From an uncultured bacterium (lineage in GTDB: Bacteria; Bacillota_I; Bacilli_A; RF39; UBA660), in contig CASEJU010000047.1 in NCBI GenBank assembly GCA_949288335.1, positions 1 through 35,621 of the forward strand: 35,621 nucleotides of DNA, in the 5' to 3' direction. This document shows positions 25,010 to 32,997 of this stretch, piece after piece. A program made the position numbers and the translations under genes. The notes below the pieces were generated by a model, which searched no databases, had not been told where the DNA came from, and saw nothing but the letters and a program-made list of their open reading frames with translations. Position 1 is the stretch's first letter. Each line of letters opens with the position of its first letter.

Positions 25010-25874
25010 AACTTAATTTACTTATTTTTTTACTTAATTTCTTTTTTGAGCCAGGAGATAAATCATAAGTTTTTTTAAAAGCATTAGCATAACTATCATA
25101 CAATCCTGATTGATACGTAGCTTGACTTTTTTCATCTAAGAAAGAGAAAACATCTTCATCAATACCATCACAAAATTTGTTATAATAATTTCTTACAACG
25201 CTTTCTTTCTTACCAAATCCATTACCCTCAGCTTCATATGCATCCTTTACCGCTTTAACTAATAAAGTATACTTTATAGATGAGTTTAACCTATTTTTGA
25301 TAAACTCATCAATTTGATTTCCACCACGACTTACCCTATCAACTTCGTTTTGCAAAGCTTGATTATAATCATCATAATATTTTTTTATTTCTGAATATAT
25401 AAAGGAAATAAACCAATTATCCTCATCTATTTTTCTTCTTTGTTCATTTTTTAAAAGATATAATCTTACCTTAGAAGCATACTTATGAATTTTATTAAAA
25501 TCACCGCGAGGGCAATTAAGTAAATCTAAAAATACCTTGGTGTATACTAAAACATAATCATCAAATCTTTTTAGTTTATCTTGTATTAGGATTAACTTAT
25601 CATTACCTTTTTGTGTGCTAATCTTTTCTTTTTCTTTAGTTTGCTTAATAAAATCTAAATGATCATTAACTTGTTTTTCATCGTAAATAACTTTTGAAAC
25701 ACTTAAAGCATCAAAATCAAAAAGTGCTGCTAAAGAAGCTAAATAATTATTATTAGCATCTAAAAGCATCTTCTTTTTATTATAATTTTTACCATGCTCT
25801 CCATTAATTCCAACAACTTCGTTATATTTATTTTTATAACCTTCAATTTCATTAATAACTTTCTTATAAGTCAT
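25008..25874 (-). CDS. Hypothetical helical protein
   Basis: I do not recognise a family for this 288-residue protein. It has no signal peptide or membrane segment, so it is probably cytoplasmic. The sequence is rich in Lys, Asp, Asn and Tyr with long amphipathic helical stretches (for example about residues 10-60 and 75-120) and a basic C-terminus (SPGSKKKLSKKISKLS). The start has GAGGTGAT upstream. It has its own promoter with an inverted repeat over the start site (25904-25930) and its own terminator, so it is likely a separately regulated single gene. Confidence 0.65.
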   Translation of the reverse strand: MTYKKVINEIEGYKNKYNEVVGINGEHGKNYNKKKMLLDANNNYLASLAALFDFDALSVSKVIYDEKQVNDHLDFIKQTKEKEKISTQKGNDKLILIQDKLKRFDDYVLVYTKVFLDLLNCPRGDFNKIHKYASKVRLYLLKNEQRRKIDEDNWFISFIYSEIKKYYDDYNQALQNEVDRVSRGGNQIDEFIKNRLNSSIKYTLLVKAVKDAYEAEGNGFGKKESVVRNYYNKFCDGIDEDVFSFLDEKSQATYQSGLYDSYANAFKKTYDLSPGSKKKLSKKISKLS

Positions 25875-25903
25875 TTTATCACCTCAATTTTAAAGACCTA
25901 TAC

Positions 25904-25930
25904 ATAATATTCCACGTCTTGGGATATTAT
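25904..25930. promoter_or_regulatory. Operator-like inverted repeat upstream of the hypothetical gene
   Basis: ATAATATTCC and GGGATATTAT form a 10-base inverted repeat (one T-G) with a 7-base centre, ACGTCTT. It overlaps the edge of the -10 and the predicted start site, a good place for a repressor. As RNA it could instead be a 5' stabilising hairpin. Confidence 0.45.
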
Positions 25931-25958
25931 TATATCACGTTTTTTTAATTTTTGTTAA
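25929..25958 (-). promoter_or_regulatory. Promoter of the hypothetical gene at 25008-25874
   Basis: TTAACA (25958-25953), an 18-base spacer and TATAAT (25934-25929). The -10 overlaps the inverted repeat at 25904-25930. Confidence 0.55.
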
Positions 25959-25975
25959 AAAAATAAAATTAAAAT

Positions 25976-25998
25976 AAAAAGAGCCATTTTAGGCTCCT
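25976..25998 (-). terminator. Terminator of ppdK
   Basis: GGAGCC and GGCTCT pair around TAAAAT, followed by TTTTATTTTA on the minus strand. Confidence 0.8.
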
Positions 25999-26004
25999 TA
26001 ATAA

Positions 26005-28632
26005 TTATTTATCTTCGTTAATTTTTGCTTGCGCAGCAGCAAGTCTTGCTATAGGCACTCTAAATGGTGAGCAAGATACATAATCAAGACCAATTTTATG
26101 ACAAAACTCAACAGATGAAGGATCTCCACCATGTTCACCACAAATACCAACGTGTAAGTTTGGATTAACAGGTTTACCTAACTTAATAGCAGTTTCCATT
26201 AACTTACCAACACCAACTTGGTCTAGCTTTGCAAATGGATCGTTTTCGAAAATCTTATTATCATAATAAGACTCTAAGAACTTACCAGCATCATCCCTTG
26301 AGAATCCATAAGTCATTTGCGTTAAGTCGTTGGTTCCAAAGCAGAAGAAGTCAGCTTCTTTAGCTATTTCATCAGCGGTTAAAGCAGCCCTTGGGATTTC
26401 AATCATAGTACCAACTTCGTATTCTAAAGGGGTACCTGATGCTTTAATTTCAGCATCAGCAGTTTCTACTACTATGTTCTTAACGAATTTTAATTCTTTT
26501 ACTTCACAAATAAGTGGAATCATAATTTCAGGTTTAATATCCCAATCTGGATGTTTTTTCTTTACGTTTATTGCAGCACGAATAACAGCCTTAGTTTGCA
26601 TTCTAGCTATTTCTGGATAAGTAACCGCAAGACGGCATCCACGGTGTCCCATCATTGGGTTAAACTCATGAAGTGAATCAATTAAAATTTTGATTTCTTC
26701 AACCGTTTTACCTTGAGCATCAGCAAGCTTTTTAATATCAGCTTCTTCGGTTGGAACAAACTCATGTAAAGGTGGATCCAAGAATCTAATTGTTACTGGA
26801 TATCCTTGTAAAGCTTCGTATAGTGCTTCAAAGTCATTTTGTTGATATGGTAAGATTTTTTCAAGTGCTGCTTCCCTTTGTTCTACCGTATCAGAACAAA
26901 TCATTTCTCTAAACGCAGCAATTCTATCTTCCTCGAAGAACATGTGCTCAGTACGGCAAAGTCCTATACCTTCAGCACCTAATTCACGAGCCTTAATAGC
27001 GTCTGCTGGAGTATCAGCGTTCGTTCTTACCTTTAACGTTCTATATTTATCAGCCCAGTTCATAACACGTTCAAACTCTCCTTTGATAGTTGCATCAACG
27101 GTTGGAATTTGACCATCATAAATGTTACCAGTTGAACCATCGATTGAGATGTAATCTCCTTCGTGATAAGTTTTACCAGCTAAGGTAAACTTTTTGTTTT
27201 CTTCGTCCATTGCGATGTCTCCGCAACCAGAAACACAGCAAGTACCCATACCACGAGCAACAACTGCAGCATGGCTTGTCATACCACCACGAACGGTTAA
27301 AATACCTTGAGAAGCTTTCATACCAGTAATGTCTTCTGGAGATGTTTCAAGTCTAACTAAAACAACTTTTTCTCCTTTAGCATCCCATTCTACAGCATCT
27401 TCTGCGGTAAACACGATCTTACCACATGCTGCACCTGGAGATGCACCAAGTCCCTTACCTACTGGAGTGCTTTCTTTTAATACCTTTGCATCAAATTGTG
27501 GGTGAAGTAAAGTATCTAAGTTACGAGGATCAATCATTGCAACAGCCTCTTTTTCGGTACGCATTCCTTCATCTACTAAATCACAAGCAATCTTTAAAGC
27601 TGCTTGAGCAGTTCTTTTACCGTTTCTAGTTTGTAACATGTATAACTTACCATGTTCAACGGTAAATTCCATATCTTGCATATCTCTATAATGGTTTTCT
27701 AGGGTTTTGCAAACTTCTTTAAATTGTTTAAATGCTTCTGGGAATTTTTCTTCCATTTCAGCAATATGCATAGGTGTTCTAACACCTGCAACAACGTCTT
27801 CACCTTGTGCGTTAGTTAAGAATTCACCAAACAAACCTTTTTCACCAGTCGCAGGATCACGTGTAAACGCAACACCAGTACCGCAATCATCACCCATGTT
27901 ACCAAACGCCATGGCTTGAACGTTAACGGCAGTACCCCATGAATATGGAATATCATTATCCCTTCTATAAACGTTAGCTCTTGGGTTATCCCATGATCTA
28001 AATACGGCTTTAACTGCTCCCATTAATTGTTCTTTAGGATCATCTGGGAAATCAGTACCAACCTTTTGTTTATATTCTGCTTTAAATTGGTTAGCTAATT
28101 CCTTTAAATCATCAGCGTCAAGCTCAACGTCTTGAGTAACGCCTTTCTTTTCTTTCATAGCATCAATAAGTTGTTCAAAATATTTTTTACCAACTTCCAT
28201 AACTACGTCTGAATACATTTGAATAAATCTTCTGTAGCAATCCCAAGCCCAACGTGGATTATTAGACTTTTCAGCAATAACGTTAACTACGTCTTCGTTT
28301 AAACCTAAGTTTAAAATAGTATCCATCATACCTGGCATAGATGCTCTAGCACCAGATCTTACAGAAACTAAAAGTGGGTTTTCTTTGTCACCAAACTTCT
28401 TTCCAGTAATCTCTTCCATCTTACCGATGTACTCATTAATTTGAGCTTGGATTTCATCATTGATTTCTTTTCCGTCTTCATAGTACTGAGTACATGCTTC
28501 CGTAGTTATTGTGAAACCTTGTGGAACCGGAAGACCAATATTGGTCATTTCTGCTAAGTTAGCACCTTTTCCACCAAGAAGGTTTCTCATATCAGCGTTT
28601 CCTTCTTTAAAAAGGTAAACCCATTTTTTCAT
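26005..28632 (-). CDS. ppdK: Pyruvate, phosphate dikinase
   Basis: PPDK interconverts pyruvate, ATP and phosphate with phosphoenolpyruvate, AMP and pyrophosphate; in many fermenting Bacillota it runs glycolytically or replenishes PEP. The 875-residue protein has the N-terminal ATP-grasp region (LLGGKGANLAEMTNIGLPVP, about residues 18-37; TRDPATGEKGLFGEFL). The phospho-histidine loop is GGMTSHAAVVARGMG (about 449-463), and the C-terminal TIM barrel has GLCRTEHMFF and the catalytic Cys in GICGEHGGDP (about 828-837). Length is typical. AAGGAGG precedes the start. It is monocistronic with its own promoter and terminator. Confidence 0.98.
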   Translation of the reverse strand: MKKWVYLFKEGNADMRNLLGGKGANLAEMTNIGLPVPQGFTITTEACTQYYEDGKEINDEIQAQINEYIGKMEEITGKKFGDKENPLLVSVRSGARASMPGMMDTILNLGLNEDVVNVIAEKSNNPRWAWDCYRRFIQMYSDVVMEVGKKYFEQLIDAMKEKKGVTQDVELDADDLKELANQFKAEYKQKVGTDFPDDPKEQLMGAVKAVFRSWDNPRANVYRRDNDIPYSWGTAVNVQAMAFGNMGDDCGTGVAFTRDPATGEKGLFGEFLTNAQGEDVVAGVRTPMHIAEMEEKFPEAFKQFKEVCKTLENHYRDMQDMEFTVEHGKLYMLQTRNGKRTAQAALKIACDLVDEGMRTEKEAVAMIDPRNLDTLLHPQFDAKVLKESTPVGKGLGASPGAACGKIVFTAEDAVEWDAKGEKVVLVRLETSPEDITGMKASQGILTVRGGMTSHAAVVARGMGTCCVSGCGDIAMDEENKKFTLAGKTYHEGDYISIDGSTGNIYDGQIPTVDATIKGEFERVMNWADKYRTLKVRTNADTPADAIKARELGAEGIGLCRTEHMFFEEDRIAAFREMICSDTVEQREAALEKILPYQQNDFEALYEALQGYPVTIRFLDPPLHEFVPTEEADIKKLADAQGKTVEEIKILIDSLHEFNPMMGHRGCRLAVTYPEIARMQTKAVIRAAINVKKKHPDWDIKPEIMIPLICEVKELKFVKNIVVETADAEIKASGTPLEYEVGTMIEIPRAALTADEIAKEADFFCFGTNDLTQMTYGFSRDDAGKFLESYYDNKIFENDPFAKLDQVGVGKLMETAIKLGKPVNPNLHVGICGEHGGDPSSVEFCHKIGLDYVSCSPFRVPIARLAAAQAKINEDK

Positions 28633-28665
28633 TTATATTCCTCCTTCTTTAGTCAATACAAGCCT

Positions 28666-28695
28666 ATTATAGCACAAAAAAAATAGCACTTACAA
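28666..28695 (-). promoter_or_regulatory. Promoter of ppdK
   Basis: TTGTAA (28695-28690), an 18-base spacer with eight T, then extended -10 TGCTATAAT (TATAAT at 28671-28666). The -35 and spacer overlap the xerC terminator. Confidence 0.7.
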
Positions 28696-28708
28696 CAGTA
28701 ATTGCTAT
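28675..28708 (-). terminator. Terminator of xerC
   Basis: ATAGCAATTAC and GTAAGTGCTAT pair with one A-G mismatch around TGTT, then eight U. It is embedded in the ppdK promoter. Confidence 0.7.
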
Positions 28709-28756
28709 GTTTTTCCAACAATTTACAATGATTTTTTACTTTATTTGCATAACTAT

Positions 28757-29656
28757 TTAATTCTTCTTACTCCTTGGATGACAGTTTAAATATACGCTTC
28801 TTAATCTTTCGTTTGAAACATGCGTATAAACCTGTGTTGACTCAAGTGATTCATGCCCCAAAAGTTCTTGAACGGTTCTAATACTACAACCTTCATTTAA
28901 TAAGTGTGTTGCAAAAGAATGCCTTAGCATGTGTGGTGAAACATGCTTTTTTAAAGCCGCCTTTTTAACTATACCATCTATTATTTTTTCTACCCCGCGA
29001 GTAGTTATTTTTTTACCGTGCTCATTTATTATTAAATACTCACTAGAGGTATGATGCTTTTGTAAAAGCTTTTTTCTACCATCATTTAAAAATAAGTTTA
29101 TTGCATTTAAGCAATAATCACCAAAAGGATCTATTCTTTCTTTGTTTCCCTTACCTAATATTTTAATTTCTTTCCTATAAAAATCTATATCACTTAATTT
29201 TATGTTAACAAGTTCTGATACCCGAACTCCAGTTGCGTACAAAACCTCTAATATAACTTTGTTTCTTTGACCCAAGGAAGTATTTAAATCAGGAATATTA
29301 AAAATAACTTCTAGTTCTTCTACTCCTAAATACTTAGGTAATTTACGTTCTTTTTTAGGTGTTGAAACATATTTAAACGGATTGGTTTTAATTAGATCAT
29401 TATTAAACAAATATTTATAAAAACTCCTAAGGGATGATAATTTTCTAGCAATAGAATTTCTTGATAATTTTTTATTATATAACTCCATTAAATATCCCTT
29501 TATAAAATCATGGTCAACGGTTAAATAATTAAAATTCTTTTTATCTAAATAATCTTTAAATTCTAATATATCTATCTCATAATTTTTGGTGGTGTTTAAA
29601 GAATAGTTTTTTTCATTATTTAAATAATCTAAAAATTCATTTATCATGCTTTTCAT
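28757..29656 (-). CDS. Tyrosine recombinase XerC/XerD-like
   Basis: Xer recombinases resolve chromosome dimers at dif. The 299-residue protein has the N-terminal SAM-like domain (FLDYLNNEKNYSLNTTKNYE, about residues 6-25) and a complete catalytic set: Arg in YATGVRVSEL (about 167-176), Lys in ILGKGNKERIDPFG, HxxR in SPHMLRHSFATHLL, His in LLGHESLESTQ and Tyr in VYTHVS. The start at 29656 has GGTGAT upstream; a TTG at 29668 would add four residues. No integrase-type arm-binding domain or phage context is visible, so a housekeeping role is more likely. XerC versus XerD cannot be decided here. Confidence 0.9.
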   Translation of the reverse strand: MKSMINEFLDYLNNEKNYSLNTTKNYEIDILEFKDYLDKKNFNYLTVDHDFIKGYLMELYNKKLSRNSIARKLSSLRSFYKYLFNNDLIKTNPFKYVSTPKKERKLPKYLGVEELEVIFNIPDLNTSLGQRNKVILEVLYATGVRVSELVNIKLSDIDFYRKEIKILGKGNKERIDPFGDYCLNAINLFLNDGRKKLLQKHHTSSEYLIINEHGKKITTRGVEKIIDGIVKKAALKKHVSPHMLRHSFATHLLNEGCSIRTVQELLGHESLESTQVYTHVSNERLRSVYLNCHPRSKKN

Positions 29657-29683
29657 ATTTATCACCAACCCAATTATAACATA

Positions 29684-29717
29684 AAAAGATGACTACATTT
29701 TCATGTCTTCATCTTTT
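29684..29717 (-). terminator. Terminator of the gene at 29693-30913
   Basis: AAAAGATGA and TCATCTTTT form a perfect 9-base-pair stem on the minus strand with a U run. The final codons lie in the loop. An extended -10 for xerC (TATGTTATAAT, TATAAT at 29678-29673) follows directly. Confidence 0.7.
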
Positions 29718-30913
29718 ATAGGAAAGTTAGCATCAGAATAAGTGGTATTATTATCCATTTCATCTAGTTCGTACTGAAGATGTGATAACTTAAAATTCTT
29801 TTCTTCTAGTAATTCTGTTAACCCGGACTTAATATGATTACTAATATCAATACTATTTATTTTGTTTTTGCAATCCTCTATTTCATTTATTAAAGATATT
29901 ATTTCTTCTAATAGCGAACTTCTTTTTTCTAATATCATTTTATCTTTTTTACTTATGTCACCTTTAAGCATTTCTCTTGTTGTTTTAAGTTCATTTTCAT
30001 AAAACAATAGATAATTATTACAACTTGTTGCTGCACCATAATCGGTAGCATTCGAAATAGTATTATGATTATTTTCCATTCTTTTATTTGCATAACCATG
30101 TTTAATTAAACTATCTACAACCTTACTTTCCAAAAACTTCCTTGATTCATCATCATCATTTAATTTTAAAGTCATCCAATATGATCTTTCGTAAGTTTTT
30201 TCATCACTTAAAATTTTACGTTTTTTAGTTATTCTTAAGAGTTCATTTATTAATTTTTCTTTCTTAAAAATATCATTGTTAATGGTTTCTAATACAAAGT
30301 ATACATTTTCAGAATCAAGCATAACTAATTTTTCAAACGTATCATTTTTTAAATTACTATTATATTTTTTAGTTTGGTACAAAAGTATTCTTAGTTGCTC
30401 CATTTTTGTTATTCTGCCTGTTTCACTTACCTTTTTATTTTTGTTTTCTTCATATTTATCATCGAATAAACTGCACAAAAATTTTGCAAACTCAAGCTTT
30501 TCTTTTGGAGGATTTTCAAACTCTTCCTTTTTAATCATTAAACCAGCATCTTTTATTGCGTTATATAAATCTTTTTCGTAGCAAAAAAGCAAATCACTTT
30601 TATCGGAGTATTTAATAGGAATTTTTTCTTTAGCCGTTTTGGTTGAACTCATAAAAAAATGCATTTTATTTAAAACATCTTTATCTATATGTACTTTTTC
30701 ATTTTTTGAAATGTTATAACTCATAATTTTTTTTAACGTTTCTTCATCTATTATTGAAGTTAAGTAACCAGAATTTGATTTACCTTCATAAGTTGTATAC
30801 TTTAAAATGGATCGTAAAGAACCATAATATAACGGTATATTAGACCCGTTATATTCCGCGAACAAATAATACTTTTTATTAAAATTTTCTAAATACCATC
30901 TTTTTTCTTTCAT
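29693..30913 (-). CDS. Protein of unknown function, paralog-like to the next gene upstream
   Basis: I do not recognise a family for this 406-residue protein. It has no signal peptide or membrane segment. The N-terminal third (KKYYLFAEYNGSNIPLYYGS, then KMHFFMSSTK and DLLFCYEKDLYNAI) can be laid alongside the start of the protein at 31007-31792 (KKYTLYFKGTNKYGHEHEFP, RRFFITDN, VLYVEPKELFDLI). The similarity is weak but ordered. The C-terminal third is strongly helical, rich in Glu, Lys and Ile (about 320-390), and probably coiled-coil. It has its own terminator. There is no conserved catalytic motif I can name. Confidence 0.6.
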   Translation of the reverse strand: MKEKRWYLENFNKKYYLFAEYNGSNIPLYYGSLRSILKYTTYEGKSNSGYLTSIIDEETLKKIMSYNISKNEKVHIDKDVLNKMHFFMSSTKTAKEKIPIKYSDKSDLLFCYEKDLYNAIKDAGLMIKKEEFENPPKEKLEFAKFLCSLFDDKYEENKNKKVSETGRITKMEQLRILLYQTKKYNSNLKNDTFEKLVMLDSENVYFVLETINNDIFKKEKLINELLRITKKRKILSDEKTYERSYWMTLKLNDDDESRKFLESKVVDSLIKHGYANKRMENNHNTISNATDYGAATSCNNYLLFYENELKTTREMLKGDISKKDKMILEKRSSLLEEIISLINEIEDCKNKINSIDISNHIKSGLTELLEEKNFKLSHLQYELDEMDNNTTYSDANFPIKDEDMKM

Positions 30914-30994
30914 AAAACACCTACTAATTAAATGATATCACACATGTTTTCGTTTGTATACAACAAATTATTCTATTACTCTTTTATTATACAT

Positions 30995-31025
30995 GAAAAA
31001 AGAATATTAATTTTCATCATATTCT
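30995..31025 (-). terminator. Terminator of the gene at 31007-31792
   Basis: AGAATAT and ATATTCT pair over 7 bases around an 11-base loop, then six U on the minus strand. The stop codon lies inside. Confidence 0.6.
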
Positions 31026-31792
31026 TCTTCGTATTCTTTTATAAACTCATTTAAATTTTCTTCCATCTCATCTATAACCGCATTCATGTTAAGATCTTTG
31101 TTTTTTCTTTCTATCATCTTTGCATAATTTATTAGACTTTTTCCATCACTTACCGTTTTAAATAACTTTTTAAAAGCAAACGCCAAGTTTCTTCTTGACT
31201 CTATCGTTTGTGATAGTTTTTTTCCTAGTACCTTAATATTATCATCATCCGTTGCAATAGAAGCAATGTATAAATTATCATCATCTAAATTATACAAAGC
31301 ACGTTTAGCATCATACGTATCTATCATTTTTAATATTGGCTTATCTTTAACATAAGTTTCATATAAATAAGCAAAAAACTCATACTTTTTTTCATTAACA
31401 AAAGACGTTGGTGTGTTTAATAACACGTTTTGGAAGTCAAAATAACTCATTTTTACTTTACATATTAAATCAAAAAGCTCTTTTGGTTCCACGTATAAAA
31501 CATCAATATCATCTTCAAAAATAACGTTCATTATTGGTGTGTAATCATTATCAGTTATAAAAAACCTGCGCCCTAGTGATTCGTTACTTTCAAAGTCGGC
31601 TCCGTATCCTAATTCTTCTTTTATAAAAGATTTAACATTTGAAGGTAAATTATTAAATAAATCAACAAAATTAGTAGAATTACTGGTATACATATCAAGT
31701 TGTTTTAAATTTAATGAAGCGATTGGAAATTCATGCTCATGCCCATATTTATTAGTGCCTTTAAAATAAAGTGTATATTTTTTATTTGCCAT
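31007..31792 (-). CDS. Protein of unknown function, acidic C-terminus
   Basis: I do not recognise a family for this 261-residue protein. It begins ANKKYTLYFKGTNKYGHEHE, has a middle region with FFITDNDYTPIMNVIF and DIDVLYVEPKELFDLI, and a C-terminal helical part ending in a run of Glu, Asp and Tyr. It looks cytoplasmic. The order of motifs parallels the protein at 29693-30913, which suggests a tandem duplication followed by strong divergence. The ATG at 31792 has AGGAG eight bases upstream; ATG at 31798 is too close to it. Confidence 0.6.
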   Translation of the reverse strand: MANKKYTLYFKGTNKYGHEHEFPIASLNLKQLDMYTSNSTNFVDLFNNLPSNVKSFIKEELGYGADFESNESLGRRFFITDNDYTPIMNVIFEDDIDVLYVEPKELFDLICKVKMSYFDFQNVLLNTPTSFVNEKKYEFFAYLYETYVKDKPILKMIDTYDAKRALYNLDDDNLYIASIATDDDNIKVLGKKLSQTIESRRNLAFAFKKLFKTVSDGKSLINYAKMIERKNKDLNMNAVIDEMEENLNEFIKEYEEEYDEN

Positions 31793-31849
31793 TAACATCA
31801 CTCCTATTCTGTGATAATAATACCACTTTTAAACAAGTAAAGTCAATTT

Positions 31850-31882
31850 AAAAAAGACTAATAAAACATGTTATATTAGTCT
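31850..31882 (-). terminator. Terminator of the GtrA-family gene
   Basis: AGACTAATA and TATTAGTCT form a perfect 9-base-pair stem, then TTTTT on the minus strand. The stop codon lies in the hairpin. Confidence 0.8.
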
Positions 31883-32341
31883 ATTCTTCCTAAATACAAA
31901 TAATTTATTGGTAACGTAATTATACATAAACATAATTAAAGAGCCAAGTATTTTAGCTTTCATGTTTCCAATTTCAAAATCATTAATTAATATTGATAAA
32001 ACAAGCGAATCAAGTGGAAAACCTATTACTCTTACTATTATAAAATTAGTAAGTTGCTGTAACTTTCTTCTTTTTGTAATTGGTCTTGCTTTAAATATAC
32101 TTTGGTCCCAAACGTATAAAACCGAAAAAGAAATAACGTAAGAAAAAAGGTTTGCAACCAAATAATTACCATCCGTTATTAAATCAACTATAAAAAAAAC
32201 CAAATATAAAATACCCGTGCAAACAAGTGATACAAAACAGTATTTTATAAACTCTTCATTTTTATCATAAAACTTTTCTAGTTTTGATCTTTTTTTAAAT
32301 ATTTTTTTAAATATATTTTTTTCCTTCTTAAAAATATTCAT
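31871..32341 (-). CDS. GtrA-family four-helix membrane protein
   Basis: GtrA-type proteins are small membrane proteins thought to move polyprenyl-linked sugars for surface glycan modification. The 156-residue protein has a very basic N-terminal segment (about residues 1-25) and four predicted membrane helices: around FIKYCFVSLVCTGILYLVFF, NYLVANLFSYVISFSVLYVW, FIIVRVIGFPLDSLVLSIL and ILGSLIMFMYNYVTNKLF. The closing NYVTNKLFVFRK is typical of the family. No glycosyltransferase partner lies next to it. The start has AAAAGGAAG upstream and the promoter is at 32368-32396. Confidence 0.87.
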   Translation of the reverse strand: MNIFKKEKNIFKKIFKKRSKLEKFYDKNEEFIKYCFVSLVCTGILYLVFFIVDLITDGNYLVANLFSYVISFSVLYVWDQSIFKARPITKRRKLQQLTNFIIVRVIGFPLDSLVLSILINDFEIGNMKAKILGSLIMFMYNYVTNKLFVFRKNRLI

Positions 32342-32367
32342 AATTACTTCCTTTTTAAACTAACAAA

Positions 32368-32396
32368 ATTATAGCACAAAAAAAGAACGTAGACAA
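32368..32396 (-). promoter_or_regulatory. Promoter of the GtrA-family gene
   Basis: TTGTCT (32396-32391), a 17-base T-rich spacer, then extended -10 TGCTATAAT (TATAAT at 32373-32368). It shares TTTTTTTGTGCTATAAT with the ppdK promoter. Confidence 0.75.
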
Positions 32397-32403
32397 TTAT
32401 TTT

Positions 32404-32653
32404 ATGTGTCCATATTCTAATTACATATATTTCTTTTTTTGATTCATCTATCATGTATACAAGCCTGTTGCTGAACATTAATACGTCTTGAATACATTTT
32501 ATACTTTAAACTAAGCTTTTCATATGAAGGAGGGTAAAAAAATGGGTCTTCTTTTATTTTACACAAAAGATTATTAACTGTTTTAAGCAGTTTACTTCTT
32601 TCAATTAGTTTTTTATCTTTTAGCGTAAGTTTTGTAAACTTTATATTATACAT
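32404..32653 (-). pseudogene. Frameshifted YoeB/Txe-type mRNA interferase relic
   Basis: The first frame runs MYNIKFTKLTLKDKKLIERS... through EDPFFYPPSYEKLSLKYKMY to YSRRINVQQ, a clear YoeB pattern (DPF..PP.YE.L...YSRRIN). It then goes out of frame and stops. One base further on, the other frame continues RLVYMIDESKKEIYVIRIWT, exactly the rest of the family, including the C-terminal W-T-H. An extra base near CAGCAACAGG explains the break. YoeB's catalytic C-terminal His sits beyond the break, so the toxin should be inactive. Its ATG overlaps the antitoxin relic's stop by one base, the usual layout for this pair. Confidence 0.88.
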
Positions 32654-32913
32654 TATTCTTGCCAATCCTTAAGATCATATGTTTTTGCGTTTTCCCAGTT
32701 AGTTTCTTCATATGCTTTTTTCTAGGCTTTCTACATATCTAAATATACTATAAAGTATAATGTTTCTTGTATACTATTTCAGTCTTTTTCTGATATTATT
32801 ACCACATTATCTTACTTGGTATTAACTATTTTAACCGGGTTATAAAATGCGTTAACATCACTTACTATGCCATAAAGATTTGCTCTTGCATCTGTTATTT
32901 TATATTCTTTCAT
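32653..32913 (-). pseudogene. YefM/Phd-type antitoxin relic
   Basis: From ATG at 32913 the frame reads MKEYKITDARANLYGIVSDV, then NPVKIVNTK, then a TAA. The same frame continues DNVVIISEKD, TGA, NSIQETLY, two TAG codons, and finally NWENAKTYDLKDWQE before the last TAA. This is the YefM plan: N-terminal DNA-binding part with 'VVIIS..D' and a C-terminal toxin-binding tail. Four in-frame stops show that it is decayed. The N-terminal 33 residues might still be made. The TGA stands where YefM proteins carry Trp. Confidence 0.85.
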
Positions 32914-32936
32914 AAGTATCACCACTTTCTACAAAT

Positions 32937-32965
32937 ATTATGGCGTACCTTAAAATGTACGTCAA
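32937..32965 (-). promoter_or_regulatory. Promoter and operator of the decayed toxin-antitoxin pair
   Basis: TTGACG (32965-32960), a 17-base spacer, then CATAAT (32942-32937). The spacer holds the inverted repeat CGTAC (32944-32948) and GTACG (32957-32961), resembling the GTAC-containing palindromes bound by YefM. The control region looks better preserved than the genes. Confidence 0.6.
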
Positions 32966-32972
32966 CATAAAA

Positions 32973-32997
32973 AGAAAAAGAAGCTTATCTTGCTTCT
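32973..32997 (-). terminator. Terminator of spoVS
   Basis: AGAAGC and GCTTCT pair around AAGATAA, followed by TTTTCTTTTT on the minus strand. The stop codon lies in the loop. Confidence 0.75.

Noticed and set aside
32444-32665. A 73-codon ORF that could be annotated as an intact small toxin
   Set aside because: The family continues in another frame directly after YSRRIN, so this is the front part of a frameshifted gene with a nonsense tail.
32653-32913. UGA might code for Trp here, as the antitoxin relic has TGA where YefM has Trp
   Set aside because: The same frame also has TAA and TAG stops, and the pseudouridine synthase gene ends normally at TGA (33785-33787) inside an overlap. Conserved Trp in intact genes is TGG. 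Standard bacterial code fits.
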